Source of the DNA: CAYVFC01 sp964450715
Lineage (GTDB): Bacteria; Myxococcota_A; Polyangia; Polyangiales; JAFGIB01
Direction: 5' to 3'
DNA: 64,000 bases
NCBI GenBank assembly: GCA_964450715.1
Contig: CAYVFC010000002.1
Span: forward strand, 62,001-126,000
A program made the translations under genes and the position numbers. The notes beneath the pieces are model-generated. The model ran no database searches. It was not told where the DNA came from and saw only the letters and a list, made by a program, of their open reading frames with translations. This document shows, one piece after another, positions 26,628-37,100 of the stretch. Within the stretch, counting starts at the first letter, position 1; each line of letters begins with the position of its first letter.

Positions 26628-27157
26628 TCTCGGGTATTTTTATCTTCTGGGATCGCCCGTTCGTCATCGGCGACCTCGTCGAGGTAGGAGGCGAGTACGG
26701 ACGGGTAGATGACATCACCATGCGATCGACACGGGTGGTCACACCCGACGGCCGGATGCTTGCGGTTCCCAACAGTACGGTGGTGAACACGACTGTCGCT
26801 TCCTACACGAACTTCCCGCACCTGCGGCTCGACGTCTCCTTCGCCGTGGCGGTCGACGAGAACCTGCAGAAGGTCCGCGACGTCGCCCTGGCGGTCTGCC
26901 GCGGCGACGACGGATTGATGGCCGAACCGCTCCCTCAGGTCGTGGTGACCGCCCTGAACGACTACAACGTCGCGATGGAGCTCCGGGTCTGGCTGGCCGA
27001 CGAGAAGAAACACGTCGCCGCTCGCCACGCGCTGAGGGAACGGCTCTTCGAGGCGCTGCGCGCCGCCTCGGTAGACATGCCGTTCGAGACCCTCGCCCTG
27101 GCCCCGCTGGAGGTACGCGGGGCGTCTGCCGTTCTCGCCCCCGATCGAGACGCCTGA
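26609..27157 (+). pseudogene. MscS channel, fragment lacking most membrane helices
   Basis: Authentic sequence starts at about ATLSNMISGIFIFWDRPF (end of the MscS pore helix) and continues through the beta domain (VIGDLVEVGGEYGRVDDI, GRMLAVPNSTVVNTTV) and the C-terminal domain to the stop. An ATG at 26624 could start translation, but the first two helices and most of the pore are absent. Joined directly behind the CorA fragment. Same family as four other genes in the window. Confidence 0.7.
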
Positions 27158-27436
27158 CCCTTCGGCGACCGATTGCGTCCCGTTTCTTACCGTCCTGACC
27201 TCCGGAAATGCGGTCCGGGAAACTCGATCGGATGGCTCTGGTCCGGACGGCGCGAGACGGGGTAACCGGTGTACCGATTCTCGTCCCGGGCGTTTCTTCT
27301 GGACTTTTCGCCGGCCACCGCCGTGCTAGTATCCGCCGTATCGCGGTCTCGGTCCGGGCAGCGGCGTCCGAGACCGGGCAACCGGACGCGCCCACGACAA
27401 AGCACCTCGTCAGGTAGACTCCGGAGCCAGTTATCG

Positions 27437-29161
27437 ATGAACGCGCCCGCTCAGCAACGGCCGAAGCTAGACGACAAGCTGTTCGATCTGGTTGTGTCGC
27501 CGTCGACTCCCGCCATGAGAACCCTACGTATTCGGGTTCTGTCTCGGCTTCTCCTGGTAGCGCTGGTGCCTGTCATCGCGGTCTCGGTCTACCTGCGATA
27601 TCAGTTCACGAGCGTCCTGGAGCAGCGCAGCAAGGCGCAGCTCGAGACCTTCGCCTCCACCCACGGGGACTTCATCGATCGCTACCTCAGCGGGCGGGCC
27701 GCCGCCCTGGAAAGCGTGGTCCAGCACGAGCTGGTGCTGCTGCCTCCCGGCGCCGAGGAGATGACCCGCCTGCTCAACGTTATGCAGAGCTTCGACAGCG
27801 CCATCACCGACGTCGGCGTCTTCGACCAGCAGGGAACGCACGTGCGCTACGCCGGACCCCATCCCTTCCTGGAAGGCAAGAGCTACGCCGGCGAGAAATG
27901 GTTCCAGCAGCTTTCGACCTCGGACCAGGCGGTATTCATCAGCGACAACTTCATGGGATACCGCAACCAGCCGCACTTCGTCATCGCCATCCGGGTGCTG
28001 CAGCGCAACGTTCCCTGGTATGTACGGTTGACCATCCTGCCGGCCAAGTTCAACGAGCTGGTCGGAAACGTACGACAGATCGAGGGTGCGCAGGCCTTCA
28101 TCATCAACCGCGACGGCGTCTTCCAGTGCGCGAGTGCCGCCATCGGTGTACCGCTTACCGTCGCCCCCAACCACGAGCAGCTCGCAGGGAGCGCGGGCGT
28201 ATTGGAGATGAGGGAGAACGGCAAGGGCTACCTGGTGGCCACTCATCCCTTGCGGCAGGCTCCCTGGACGCTGGTGGTGCGGCAGCGGCTGGACGTGGCC
28301 TACGCACCGGTGCGGCAGGCCGAGGGCGTGGTCCTGCTCATCCTGGCGCTCGGCGTCGGCTTCATCATCGTGGCGTCGTTGCTCGCCACCCAGACCCTGC
28401 TGATGCGCTACCGCCGCGTGGAGCGCTCGCGCCTACAGCTTTCCGAGCAGCTGGTGCAGGCCGGCAAGATGGGAACCATGGGCGAGATGGCGGCTGGCAT
28501 CGCCCACGAGATCAACAACCCGCTGGCCATCATCCTCTCCGAGACCGGGCTGATGCGGGACGCGTTCGATCCCTCTCTTTCGCAGGGATTCGACCAGGAG
28601 GAGTTCATCGCCCGGCTCGGTTCGATCGAGGAGGAGGCGCGGCGCTGCCGTACCATCATTCACAAGCTGCTGGGCTTCGCCCGCCGCACCAGCACCTCCA
28701 TCGAGTCCGCCGATCTCAACGACATCGCCGAGCATACCGTCGACCTGATAGCCCGGGAGCTCGGCCTTGAGAACATCGAAGTCGTCAAGCAGTTCGACGC
28801 CTCGCTTCCCACCGTAGAAACGGACGCCGAGAAGATCACCCAGGTGGTGCTCAACCTGCTGCGCAACGCCGCGGACGCCATCGTCAAGAACGGCCGGATC
28901 ACCGTCAAGACCGACTACGACGAGCAAGAGGTACGGCTGTCGGTTACCGATACCGGAAGCGGCATCGCACCGGAAAACCTGGAAAAGATCTTCCATCCCT
29001 TCTTCACTACCAAGGAGGTGGGCAAGGGCACCGGTCTGGGCCTCTCCATCAGCCACGGCATCATCGCCTCCCTCGGAGGGTCGATCGAGGTCAGCAGCGA
29101 ACTCGGTCGCGGAAGCCTCTTTACCATTGTCCTGCCCCGAAAACGGCAGCAGAAGGCGTGA
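27437..29161 (+). CDS. sensor histidine kinase with extracytoplasmic Cache domain
   Basis: 574 residues from ATG 27437. Membrane helix 1 (residues 32-52), a periplasmic double-Cache-like sensor (60-290; DVGVFDQQGTHVRYAGPH, EKWFQQLSTSDQAVFIS), helix 2 (about 297-320), HisKA with the phosphorylated His357 in GIAHEINNPLAI, then HATPase_c with N box NLLRNAADAI, G1 DTGSGIAPENLE, F box and G2 GKGTGLGLSIS. The gene ends 3 bases before a receiver-transporter fusion, with a stand-alone receiver after that, so it very probably phosphorylates one or both. Ligand unknown; Cache sensors usually bind small organic molecules. Confidence 0.9.
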   Translation: MNAPAQQRPKLDDKLFDLVVSPSTPAMRTLRIRVLSRLLLVALVPVIAVSVYLRYQFTSVLEQRSKAQLETFASTHGDFIDRYLSGRAAALESVVQHELVLLPPGAEEMTRLLNVMQSFDSAITDVGVFDQQGTHVRYAGPHPFLEGKSYAGEKWFQQLSTSDQAVFISDNFMGYRNQPHFVIAIRVLQRNVPWYVRLTILPAKFNELVGNVRQIEGAQAFIINRDGVFQCASAAIGVPLTVAPNHEQLAGSAGVLEMRENGKGYLVATHPLRQAPWTLVVRQRLDVAYAPVRQAEGVVLLILALGVGFIIVASLLATQTLLMRYRRVERSRLQLSEQLVQAGKMGTMGEMAAGIAHEINNPLAIILSETGLMRDAFDPSLSQGFDQEEFIARLGSIEEEARRCRTIIHKLLGFARRTSTSIESADLNDIAEHTVDLIARELGLENIEVVKQFDASLPTVETDAEKITQVVLNLLRNAADAIVKNGRITVKTDYDEQEVRLSVTDTGSGIAPENLEKIFHPFFTTKEVGKGTGLGLSISHGIIASLGGSIEVSSELGRGSLFTIVLPRKRQQKA

Positions 29162-29164
29162 CCA

Positions 29165-31192
29165 ATGTCAGAGAGACACAAGGACATCCTGATCGTCGAC
29201 GACGAGGAGAAGTTCACCGCCAACATGGCCGAAAGGCTCGGCAAGCGCGGGTTCACCGTGCATACCGTGAACCAGAGCGAGAAGGCCATCCGCCAGGTCC
29301 GGCTCTACGACTACGACGTCGTTCTGCTCGACCTCAAGATGCCGGGCATGAGCGGTGAGGAGGTGCTCAAGCACGTCAAGAAGCACAGCCCCACCTCGCA
29401 GGTGATCATTCTGACGGGGCACGGCTCGCTGGAGTCGGCGAGCGAGACCGGCAAGCTCGGCACCTTCGGTTATCTGGAAAAGACGGTCGCGTTCGAGGAC
29501 CTGCTGGGCGAGATCGAGGCGGCGAAGCGCCATCGGACCAGCGTGCTTACCCGCCACGACGAGATAGCCGAGCCGCGGCCCACCCTGATGACCCGGTTGA
29601 TGGGGGTCACCAACCACCGGCCGCTGTTCATCATCATCGGCTTCGCTATCTTCCTGGGCCTGGTGCTGATGCCGGCGCCCGACTCACTGGTCGAGCTGCT
29701 GGGGGCGGCCAAGAGCGGCGAGCTGGGGGAGCGGATCGCGGGCTACGCCTACTACCGAGACATGGCCGCGGGGGGTACGATCGCCGCGCAGTACGGCAAG
29801 CAGGCCAAGCTCGTCAAGAAGGAGGGCGGGGATCTGTCCGTGCAGAAGGCCGCCTTCAAGGCCAAGGTCATGATCGCGCTTCTGCTGCTGGCCGCCTTCT
29901 TCTGGGCCACGGGCGCCATCCCCATCGGCTTCACCGCCATCCTGGTAGGCGTGGTCATGTACGGCTTCCAGATCATGCCGCCGGAGCAGGTCGCCAAGTC
30001 CTTCGTCAAGGACTCGGTGCTCTTCATCTTCGGCGTGCTGGCCATGTCGGTGGGCATCGCCAAGACCGGGCTGGACCGGCGTATCGGCGCGCTCCTGCTC
30101 GGGCTCTCCTCCAGCATGAAGCGCTTTCTGTTCATCTTCTGCCCGCTGTTCGCCGTTACCGCGTCCTTCATCTCCGAGCACGCCCTGGTGGCCTTCATCG
30201 CGCCCATCATGGTGGCGGTGTATGCCGCCTCCATCCGCTCCGCCGGGGTCAAGGAGGACAAGGCTCTCGCTGTCACCCTGCTGCTGATCGTCACCCTGGT
30301 GGGCAACATCGGGGGTCCCGGTTCCCCCAGCGCCGGTGGCCGCAACGCCATCATGCTGGCTATCCTCAGCGACTATACCAGGCCGCCCTCCTACCTCGAG
30401 TGGGTCAAGTACGGCTTGCCCTTCGTCCCGGTCATGGCGCTCACCATCGGCCTTTACTTCTTCCTGGTCATGCACCGGCACTTCAAGGTCAAACAGCTCA
30501 ACATCGCCGAGATCGCCCGCAAGGAGTCACAGCGCCTGGGCCCGATGCTGCTCAACGAGTACCTGATGGCCGGAATCTTGCTTCTGGTCGTGGTGGGATG
30601 GATCACGCTTTCCGACGTCTACGGCATGGCGGGGCCGGTGCTGCTGGGCCTGGTGCTGATGAGCGTTCTGCGCATCGTGCGCTGGCAGGACGTCTCCCAT
30701 ATCAACTGGGACGTGGTGGGGCTGTATGCCTCGGCCACGGCCATGGGCGCGGGCCTGGCCATGACCGGAGCGGCCCTGTACATCGCCGACAGCTTCATCT
30801 CGCTTTTACCGGACTTCATGACGCGCGGCACCGGGTTGGCCATCACCTGCAGCTTCCTGACCGCTGCGGTCACCAACTTCATGAGCGACGGCGCAGCGGT
30901 TTCTGCCATCGGGCCCATCACCGTGCCCATGGCCATACTGGCCGACACCCATCCCTGGATGGTCGGCTTCGCTACCGCCTTTTCCTCGTCGTTCGCCCAC
31001 GCCCTCATCATCGGCACGCCCAACAATGCCATCGTCTACGCGGTGGCGGTCGACCCGGAGACCGGCGAGCGCCTGGTCACGTTGAAGGATTTCGCCAAGC
31101 ACGGGTTCGCCGTGCTGGCTCTATCCCTGCTCGTGCTCTGGGTATGGATCTTCACGATTTACTGGCCGTGGATCACCTTCCCGGCTCACTGA
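29165..31192 (+). CDS. response-regulator receiver fused to SLC13/DASS anion transporter
   Basis: 675 residues in one frame. Residues 5-120 are a receiver domain: acidic pocket IVDDEEKF, phosphoacceptor Asp56 in VVLLDLKMPGMSGEEV, then LTGHGS, and KT in place of the usual KP (YLEKT). From about 145 to 675 it is a divalent-anion/sodium symporter fold with about 11-12 helices: RPLFIIIGFAIFLGLVLM, a spacer, WATGAIPIGFTAILVGVVMY, ASFISEHALVAFIAPIMV, VGNIGGPGSPSAGGRNA and the second half's AAVTNFMSDGAAVSAIGPIT. The family imports di- or tricarboxylates, sulfate or related anions with Na+. Direct fusion suggests control of transport by phosphorylation. Start follows the kinase stop by 3 bases. Confidence 0.88.
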   Translation: MSERHKDILIVDDEEKFTANMAERLGKRGFTVHTVNQSEKAIRQVRLYDYDVVLLDLKMPGMSGEEVLKHVKKHSPTSQVIILTGHGSLESASETGKLGTFGYLEKTVAFEDLLGEIEAAKRHRTSVLTRHDEIAEPRPTLMTRLMGVTNHRPLFIIIGFAIFLGLVLMPAPDSLVELLGAAKSGELGERIAGYAYYRDMAAGGTIAAQYGKQAKLVKKEGGDLSVQKAAFKAKVMIALLLLAAFFWATGAIPIGFTAILVGVVMYGFQIMPPEQVAKSFVKDSVLFIFGVLAMSVGIAKTGLDRRIGALLLGLSSSMKRFLFIFCPLFAVTASFISEHALVAFIAPIMVAVYAASIRSAGVKEDKALAVTLLLIVTLVGNIGGPGSPSAGGRNAIMLAILSDYTRPPSYLEWVKYGLPFVPVMALTIGLYFFLVMHRHFKVKQLNIAEIARKESQRLGPMLLNEYLMAGILLLVVVGWITLSDVYGMAGPVLLGLVLMSVLRIVRWQDVSHINWDVVGLYASATAMGAGLAMTGAALYIADSFISLLPDFMTRGTGLAITCSFLTAAVTNFMSDGAAVSAIGPITVPMAILADTHPWMVGFATAFSSSFAHALIIGTPNNAIVYAVAVDPETGERLVTLKDFAKHGFAVLALSLLVLWVWIFTIYWPWITFPAH

Positions 31193-31205
31193 ATAGGAGC
31201 GATAC

Positions 31206-31688
31206 ATGGAAAAGAAGATCAAGGTCCTGTTCGTCGACGACGAGGAGAAGTTCACCACGAACATGGCGAAGCGCTTGAACTTGCGCGATCTCGAGGTATC
31301 CGCCTTTCTCGATGGCGAGGAGGCGTTGAAGAAGACCGAGGGGGATAATTTCGACGTCGCGCTGATCGATCTCAAGATGCCCGGCATGAGCGGCGAGGAG
31401 CTCCTCAAGAGGCTCAAGGAGCGCGATCCTCGCCTGGAGGTGGTCATCCTCACCGGGCACGGGTCGATCCAGTCCGCCGCCGAGTGCACGCGTTCGGGGG
31501 CCTTCGAGTACCTCATCAAGCCCTGCGAGCTGGACGACGTCATCAAGGCCATTACCAATGCCTATGCCCACCGCATCAAGACGCGCGACGCCGAGAAAGC
31601 CAAGCAGGTCGACGAGATGCTGGCGAAGGCCGTAGGCATGAGCCCCATGGAAGTGCTGCGCGAGCTGAAACGAATCAAGGAAGAGTAG
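31206..31688 (+). CDS. stand-alone response-regulator receiver
   Basis: 160 residues. Receiver with acidic pocket FVDDEEKF, Asp55 in VALIDLKMPGMSGEELL, LTGHGS and a regular KP (YLIKPCEL). After residue 120 comes a helical tail (KAKQVDEMLAKAVGMSPMEV) but no DNA-binding domain. It is very similar to the receiver of the preceding fusion protein, so one probably arose by duplication. Third gene of a kinase, receiver-transporter, receiver operon. May act as a phosphate sink or bind a partner protein. Confidence 0.85.
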   Translation: MEKKIKVLFVDDEEKFTTNMAKRLNLRDLEVSAFLDGEEALKKTEGDNFDVALIDLKMPGMSGEELLKRLKERDPRLEVVILTGHGSIQSAAECTRSGAFEYLIKPCELDDVIKAITNAYAHRIKTRDAEKAKQVDEMLAKAVGMSPMEVLRELKRIKEE

Positions 31689-32571
31689 CCGCCCCATCCC
31701 CGTTCCACAGGCGGTGCTCGATACCGTTCTTTCCCTTTCTCTTGACCAGGTACATCAGATCGTCGGCCGCCTTGACCATGTCGGGCAGATTCTCGGGCGG
31801 TGCCCGGAAGGTCGCCGCCCCGATGCTGCAGGTAATCGGCCGGCCGTTCCGCCTCATCGCCTCCGCGAGCCGGTAGTGAAGGTTGCCGATCACCGTTTCC
31901 GCCGCCTCGAAATCGGTCTCGGGGAAGAGCGCGACGAACTCGTCGCCGCCGAGCCTGGCAACGGTGTCGGTGCGCCGGGTGAAGTCCCGAATCGCGCTCG
32001 CTACCTCCTTCAGCACCTCATCGCCGGCGGCGTGCCCCAGGGTGTCGTTGATACTCTTGAACCCGTCCAGGTCGACATAGGCGATGGTGAACGGATGCCG
32101 GTAGCGAGCCGATCGGCTCGACTCCGCCTGCAATGACTCGTAGAAGGAACGGCTGTTGGGCAGCCCGGTGAGCGAGTCCGTGTCCGCGTCGCGCTCCTCG
32201 TCTCGTAGCCTTATCTTGATGGTATTCAACAGGTATAGCGAGACGAGAAAGAAACCGAGTCGGATCGCGCAGTTCCACCAGGGAATCAAGAAATGGGAAT
32301 AACGCTGCCCCGAGAGGTAATCCGCTACGAGTTAGGTCAGAGACGCAACCACGGCAGCCAGCGTGCCGACCCGCCTGTCCGTGTACCAAGTCAGAGCCAG
32401 TATCGGCGCCAGGTAGAACAGCGAGAATGAAAGCTCCGGACCGGTGAGCACGTCGAAAACGCCCAGCAGAAAGACCAGAGCGAGCGCCAGCAAGACCAGC
32501 GTCGGCTCACGCAAGCCGGCGAGAAAAGCTTCAAGGCGGGAGAATATCGGGATTATGTAGATCGGTCCCAA
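31675..32571 (-). pseudogene. membrane GGDEF diguanylate cyclase with in-frame stop
   Basis: One continuous frame of 299 codons, interrupted by a TAA at 32334-32332. The first part (80 residues) has membrane helices (LVLLALALVFLLGVFDVL, SFSLFYLAPILALTWY). The second part resumes LVADYLSGQRYSHF, another helix, and a complete GGDEF domain (DTDSLTGLPNSRSF, DLDGFKSINDTLGH, RLGGDEFVALF) with active-site residues. Both halves plainly belong together. It is a nonsense mutant unless the second half is translated separately. The 3' end overlaps the end of the convergent receiver gene by 14 bases. Confidence 0.75.
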
Positions 32572-32585
32572 AGGTGATTCACCGA

Positions 32586-32807
32586 TCAGGCTCCGCTGGA
32601 AGCGTCGGCGTCCGGCTTCGTCCGGGGCAGCGGCACGGTCAGGACGGGGCGGTCGGAGAGGCGGACGACCCTTTCCGCCTCGCTGCCCAGCAGTATCCGG
32701 GCGAGGCTGGTATGGCCGAGCGTGCCGAGCACGATGATGTCGGCAGCGGCCGCCAGGGCGTGGTCGGAGAAATCGACGGCACAGAGAGGCGTGCGGATCG
32801 CTGTCAT
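32586..32807 (-). pseudogene. universal stress protein with central deletion
   Basis: 73 residues; the family is about 140-150. It starts PLCAVDFSDHALAA (strand 1 and helix 1) and passes directly to AADIIVLGTLGHTSLARI, LLGSEAERVVRLSDRPVLTV, the C-terminal ATP-binding part (GxxGx9GS). Roughly 70 residues between are absent, with the frame maintained. The join lies in an Ala-rich stretch (ALAA/AAD) that could give microhomology. Probably not functional. Confidence 0.65.
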
Positions 32808-32842
32808 GGGAGCTCCGTTCGCGACGGAACCGGTTCAGCCCT

Positions 32843-33121
32843 TCAGTACCGCCGATAGCGCCGGAGCAGCGGGTCGGCGACCAGCTCCCGTATCAGGCCG
32901 TCGTCTTCCTCGTCGTTTTCGTCCGCCGTGTCCAGCGGGTCGGGATCCCGGACAAACGAGGGCCCGGGATCGGAATTCCGTCGAACCATCCGATCGATCT
33001 CGCGTTCATCGTCGTCGATGTTCGGAAAGGGATTCCAGGCATAGTCCAGGTCGCGACCGTCTCTCGCTCCCCGTCCACGCCTGTTGCGCCTTTCGCGCTT
33101 GTCGCTATACCGCTTGCCCAT
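32843..33121 (-). CDS. small charged protein of unknown function
   Basis: 92 residues from ATG 33121. A strongly basic N-terminal part (MGKRYSDKRERRNRRGRGAR) is followed by an acidic half rich in Asp/Glu (DADENDEEDD-like). No domain recognised. It overlaps the upstream HPF-like gene by 17 bases and precedes the UspA remnant, so it belongs to a small stress-type operon. Confidence 0.5.
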   Translation of the reverse strand: MGKRYSDKRERRNRRGRGARDGRDLDYAWNPFPNIDDDEREIDRMVRRNSDPGPSFVRDPDPLDTADENDEEDDGLIRELVADPLLRRYRRY

Positions 33122-33581
33122 CCGCACCTCCGCTGTTCGAGATCTTGCCGTCCGCGGGTGCAGCCGCCTTCGTGAGCGGTTGAGCCGCGCTCGCGTGGCG
33201 ATACCGGAACGGACGCCAGCCGTTCTTACCCGGATTCCGGGAGAACGCCCATCGCCGTGCATCGTCGTGCGGCCGAAGATGGTCGAACAGCGCGCGTACG
33301 TGCTTGAAGGCGCGCTCCACGGCGTTCGTCGCCACCCGGCCACGGCCGTTTCCCTCCAGCGTCTTCCCCTCGAGCCCCTTTTCGCCTTTCAGGGTAAGGT
33401 AGACGCGGACCGCGTAGTAGTGCCCGGTCTGCACCTGACCGGGTCGTGAACCGATATAGACCCGGATGGTCGGCTCGCCGCTACAGGCCTGCTCCAGCTC
33501 TCGCGCTTTGGTCCGTGCGTGCTCCAGCAGGGAATTACACGGATTCATTCCCGAGAAGGAAACACTCACGTTCGACCACAT
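33105..33581 (-). CDS. HPF/RaiA-like ribosome-associated stress protein
   Basis: 158 residues. Residues 3-115 resemble the S30AE (HPF/YfiA) fold: VSFSGMNPCNSLLEHARTKA, then LEQACSGEPTIRVYIG, GHYYAVRVYLTLKGEK, NAVERAFKHVRALFDHL. The tail (about 40 residues) is Ala/Lys-rich. Family members dimerise or inactivate ribosomes in starvation. UspA- and HPF-type genes often cluster in anaerobes and deltaproteobacteria. Identity rests on pattern only; the strand order fits but the sequence is divergent. Confidence 0.55.
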   Translation of the reverse strand: MWSNVSVSFSGMNPCNSLLEHARTKARELEQACSGEPTIRVYIGSRPGQVQTGHYYAVRVYLTLKGEKGLEGKTLEGNGRGRVATNAVERAFKHVRALFDHLRPHDDARRWAFSRNPGKNGWRPFRYRHASAAQPLTKAAAPADGKISNSGGADGQAV

Positions 33582-34152
33582 CTGACTGCCCTTCCGGCGC
33601 CGGCCTTCACGGCCCGGCCGCCACCTCTTTGCTGATGCACGGCGCGTGCCATCGAGATCGGGACCACGTGGTGGCGCAGAGGGTCGTACGGTGGTGCCCG
33701 ATACGCGTTCCCGCTCCCCCTGGAGGCGCCGCAGGCGCAGATTTTGCGCCGTGTTTCGCGCAGTCTTCGCGCGACGCCATCGGTCGCGCCAGTTTCGACG
33801 CCATCGGCGACCGGTTACGAACAGGCAATCGACGCCTGCAAAAAGAGCACGCCCCGGTCGGAGTGCGCTGCCGACCGGGGCCTTGTTGCTCTACTCGATA
33901 TATTGGCCGCTAATTCGGATTCACCTCCATAGCGGTTGGTTCGTGGGAAGGCCTGAAGAATGCGATTCGTGACCGGCTTGCGAAGCTACTATCCAGGAGG
34001 AACCGAGCTTCGTCCTCTATCGATGCACGTTTCGTGCCGTTGCCTACTCCTCCGGTGTCGTCGAAAATACGGCGGACAAACGTGTTGCCCGTCGGCTCGG
34101 GTAGCTATAGCCTTCGAAGCGATATTTGGCGCCGCTACAGGGAAAAACCGCC
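33582..34152. other. 571-base intergenic stretch with one strong hairpin
   Basis: Divergent spacer between the HPF-like gene and the AAA+/membrane-protein gene. Short open frames lack support. The only clear structure is the hairpin at 33851-33881. Confidence 0.4.
33851..33881. terminator. GC-rich hairpin, possible bidirectional terminator
   Basis: GCCCCGGTCGG and CCGACCGGGGC form a perfect 11-bp stem with a 9-base loop. On the minus strand it is followed by a short T-rich run (GTGCTCTTTTTG). Without a gene immediately upstream on either strand its target is unclear. Confidence 0.4.
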
Positions 34153-37100
34153 ATGAGCAGACAACCTTCTAGCAGGGCACCGGCGCGCGGGCTGAGCACC
34201 GCCGCTTGTCTGGCCGCGGTTGCCGCCTGGCTGTTCCCGGCCGGGGTTCCGGTCCTGGCCCAGGAACCGGTGAAGGCCGAGCCGGCGACGAGCGCGGGTC
34301 CGGCCGGCGAGAACCGGAAACCGGAGGCACAGGAACGACCGCCTGCGGCCCCACGACCCGACCCCGTTGACACGGACGCTCCCGCCCAGCAGGTCGCTCC
34401 GGTAGTAACAGAAGCCTCACCCGCCCGCTCGGCAACGTCGGCAGCGGGCCCTTTGCCGGCGCGCGCGCCAGCCGCGGTCGAGGCGGTGAAGAAGAGCCGG
34501 GTCGAGACGGCCGGGACGGCAGCCCCTGCGCCCGCGGCAACCACGGCCGCCTCCGCACCGCCGTCCGGCGGCGACGAGGCCGGTTTCGTTTCCGGAAGCC
34601 CCGCACCTGCCGGTGGGTCCGCCGTCGCGGATACGGGTCCGGCAAGGACGAGTGAAAACCTCGATCCCGTATTGCTCGACCTGGTGTCGAACCTGAAGGC
34701 GCTGATCGAGGGGAAGCTTCCGACGCAGGTCGAGATCTCCTCCCTCTTCACCTTGCCGGTCGACCGCTTCGACATGGTGCAGCGAAGGCTGCAGTCGCTC
34801 CCGCAAGAAGTCGGCAGCGCGGAAAGGGCGCTTTCCGCCCTGGAGCGGCGGCTGGCCAGTCCGGAGCAGGAGATTCCGGAGGTCGAGAAGCCGGCCGTCT
34901 TGCTGAAGCCGCTGCTCGCGCCGGAACCACCGGTCGAGCCCGAGCTGCCCGCCCGGCCCGAGAAGGCCCGGCCCCGAAGCAAGTGGGCGAAGCAGAAGAA
35001 TCCGGACCTGGCTCGGGCTTGGCAGGCGTACGACGAAAGCCTCGTCCTTTACGAGCAGGCGAAGGAGAGATACCGGGAGCAAAGATCGGCCTACGAGCAG
35101 CAGCTGGTCGCCCACGAGGAAGCCAGCCGGCAACGCGAAGCGGCCCGCGAGGCTTTCGAGCAGGCAAAGGTAGAACGGCTGGCGCAGCTGGAGAGGTGGC
35201 AACGCGAGCTTTCCCGGCAGCGCTCGCTCCTTCATCTCAGGCTGGAGGTGGCGCGGCTGCGACTGCGTTACCTCGAGGCCCTGGTGGCGTTGATCCGTCC
35301 CTTGCCGCAAGCGGCGCGGCAATCCCTCTCCTCGCTGGCGGCGCCTCGCCACTCGCTGCGCTCGGCCGCGGCGGAAATCCGGGAGATCAACCATGCGGTC
35401 GGTCGTCTTCGCTCGCGCGTCGAGGTGCTGGCCAACCGCGGCGAAGCCGACGCGCTGGCCGGGCTGCTGGTGGATCGCAAGGCGGTCCGGGGCAGCCTGG
35501 TCACCTTGCTGGCCGCCCTCTCCGACCTGATCGACCGGTTCGAGGCGGACGCCGTCGAGTTGGAAAACCTGGCCGCCCGCCTGGAGAAAGAGGGAGGCGC
35601 CCTGCAACGCTCGATCTTCCTTAGCGCGCTGGTATCCGAACGCCAGAAACGACTGGACGCGCTCTTCCTCCAGCACCTGAAGGAATCCAGATTCCTGGCG
35701 CGCGCCGGTGGCTACGATCCGCAGGCCGTCTCGGAACCAGCGGCCCTCGCCAAGCGTATCGACGGGCTGCTCCCGGTTCCGGAACGGATCGGTACGGCGA
35801 GCCAGGCCAAAAAGGCTCTGAACGAGATCTACTCCGTCATCGAACAGGCCGAGACCCTGCAGCGCGACGCGGACCCGGTACGGCTACGCTATCACCGGGC
35901 GTTCAAGCGCGAGGCAGTCGCGCTTCTCACCGGCCTGGCCTCGGCCGAAACGCGCGCCCGTGCCTACTCGCTGTCGGTGGAGTTCCTCGGCTATCTGAAG
36001 GCCGACCTGGATGTCGTCGGTACCCGCCTGCAGGGGTTCTTCGCCAAAAAACTAGCTCAGTGGAAGAACCTGCCGCGCTTCGCCTCCACGGCCGAGGGAG
36101 CGCTGCTGCTTTCCTCCATTGCCATCGCCATCGTCGTACCCCTGATCGTGCTGCGCATCCGCAAGCGGCTGCGCGGCCTGGTCAACGCGGCGGTGCGCCG
36201 GTTGCGCAGGCTCGACTTCTTCCGGCGGCGCATCGGCGCGGTAGTACGCTGGGCCGCGCTGGCCCAGGCGCTGTTGCCGGCGCTGGTCTTTCTGGCGGCC
36301 GGCTACGGCGCCCTGTTCCTGGTGGGGTTCCGCCATGTCGAGATCCGTTTCATCGAGGTAGCTTTTCGCTACGGCATGCTGTTCGTGCTGGGCAGGCAAC
36401 TGCTGCTCGGCCTGACCCTGCAGGTCTCCCGGCGGCAGCCCGCGCTGCTGCATATGGCGCCGGTGCGGGTGGACCTGCTGCGCATCAGTTACGACCGCCT
36501 GGGGCTGGGCCTGGCCCTGGCGGCCAGCCTGGAAGAGTGGAGCCGGTTGTGGCTGGGAGCGGGCTCGCTGAGCGCGCTGTGCCGCTGGGCGGTCTGGCTC
36601 TGGGTGCTGGTCTGGTCGCTATGGGCCGCGCTGGCCTGGCGCCGGGCCCTGGGCGAGACGCTGCTGGGTAAGGGACGCGAAGGCAGCCCCTGGCGAAAGC
36701 TGGGACGCCTGATGACCGAACACGTCGTCTTCGCCCTGCTGAGCCCCGTCGCCTTGGTCCTGGTAGTGGCCGATGCCATAGTGGGCGCCGTGAGAAGCGG
36801 CCTGCAGGAGGGCGGCTTTTTCACCTTCCTGCGCGCGCGTTCCTTGCGGCGCATGTCCAGGCGGGCGACCGAGGTTGCCGAACAACCGCCGGGCGAGCTG
36901 CCGGAACGCTACACCAGGGAGTTTCCCCTCTACCCCATCCTGGGCGAGGAGGAGGCGGAGGTCATCGTTCGCCGTGCCGAGGTCGACAGGGTGCTGGAGC
37001 AGCTCGAGCGCTGGAAAGCCTCGCGGCAGGACGGATCGCTGGTGCTGATCGGCGACAAGGGCATCGGCAAGACGACCATGGCGGCCTTGCTCACCCGCCG

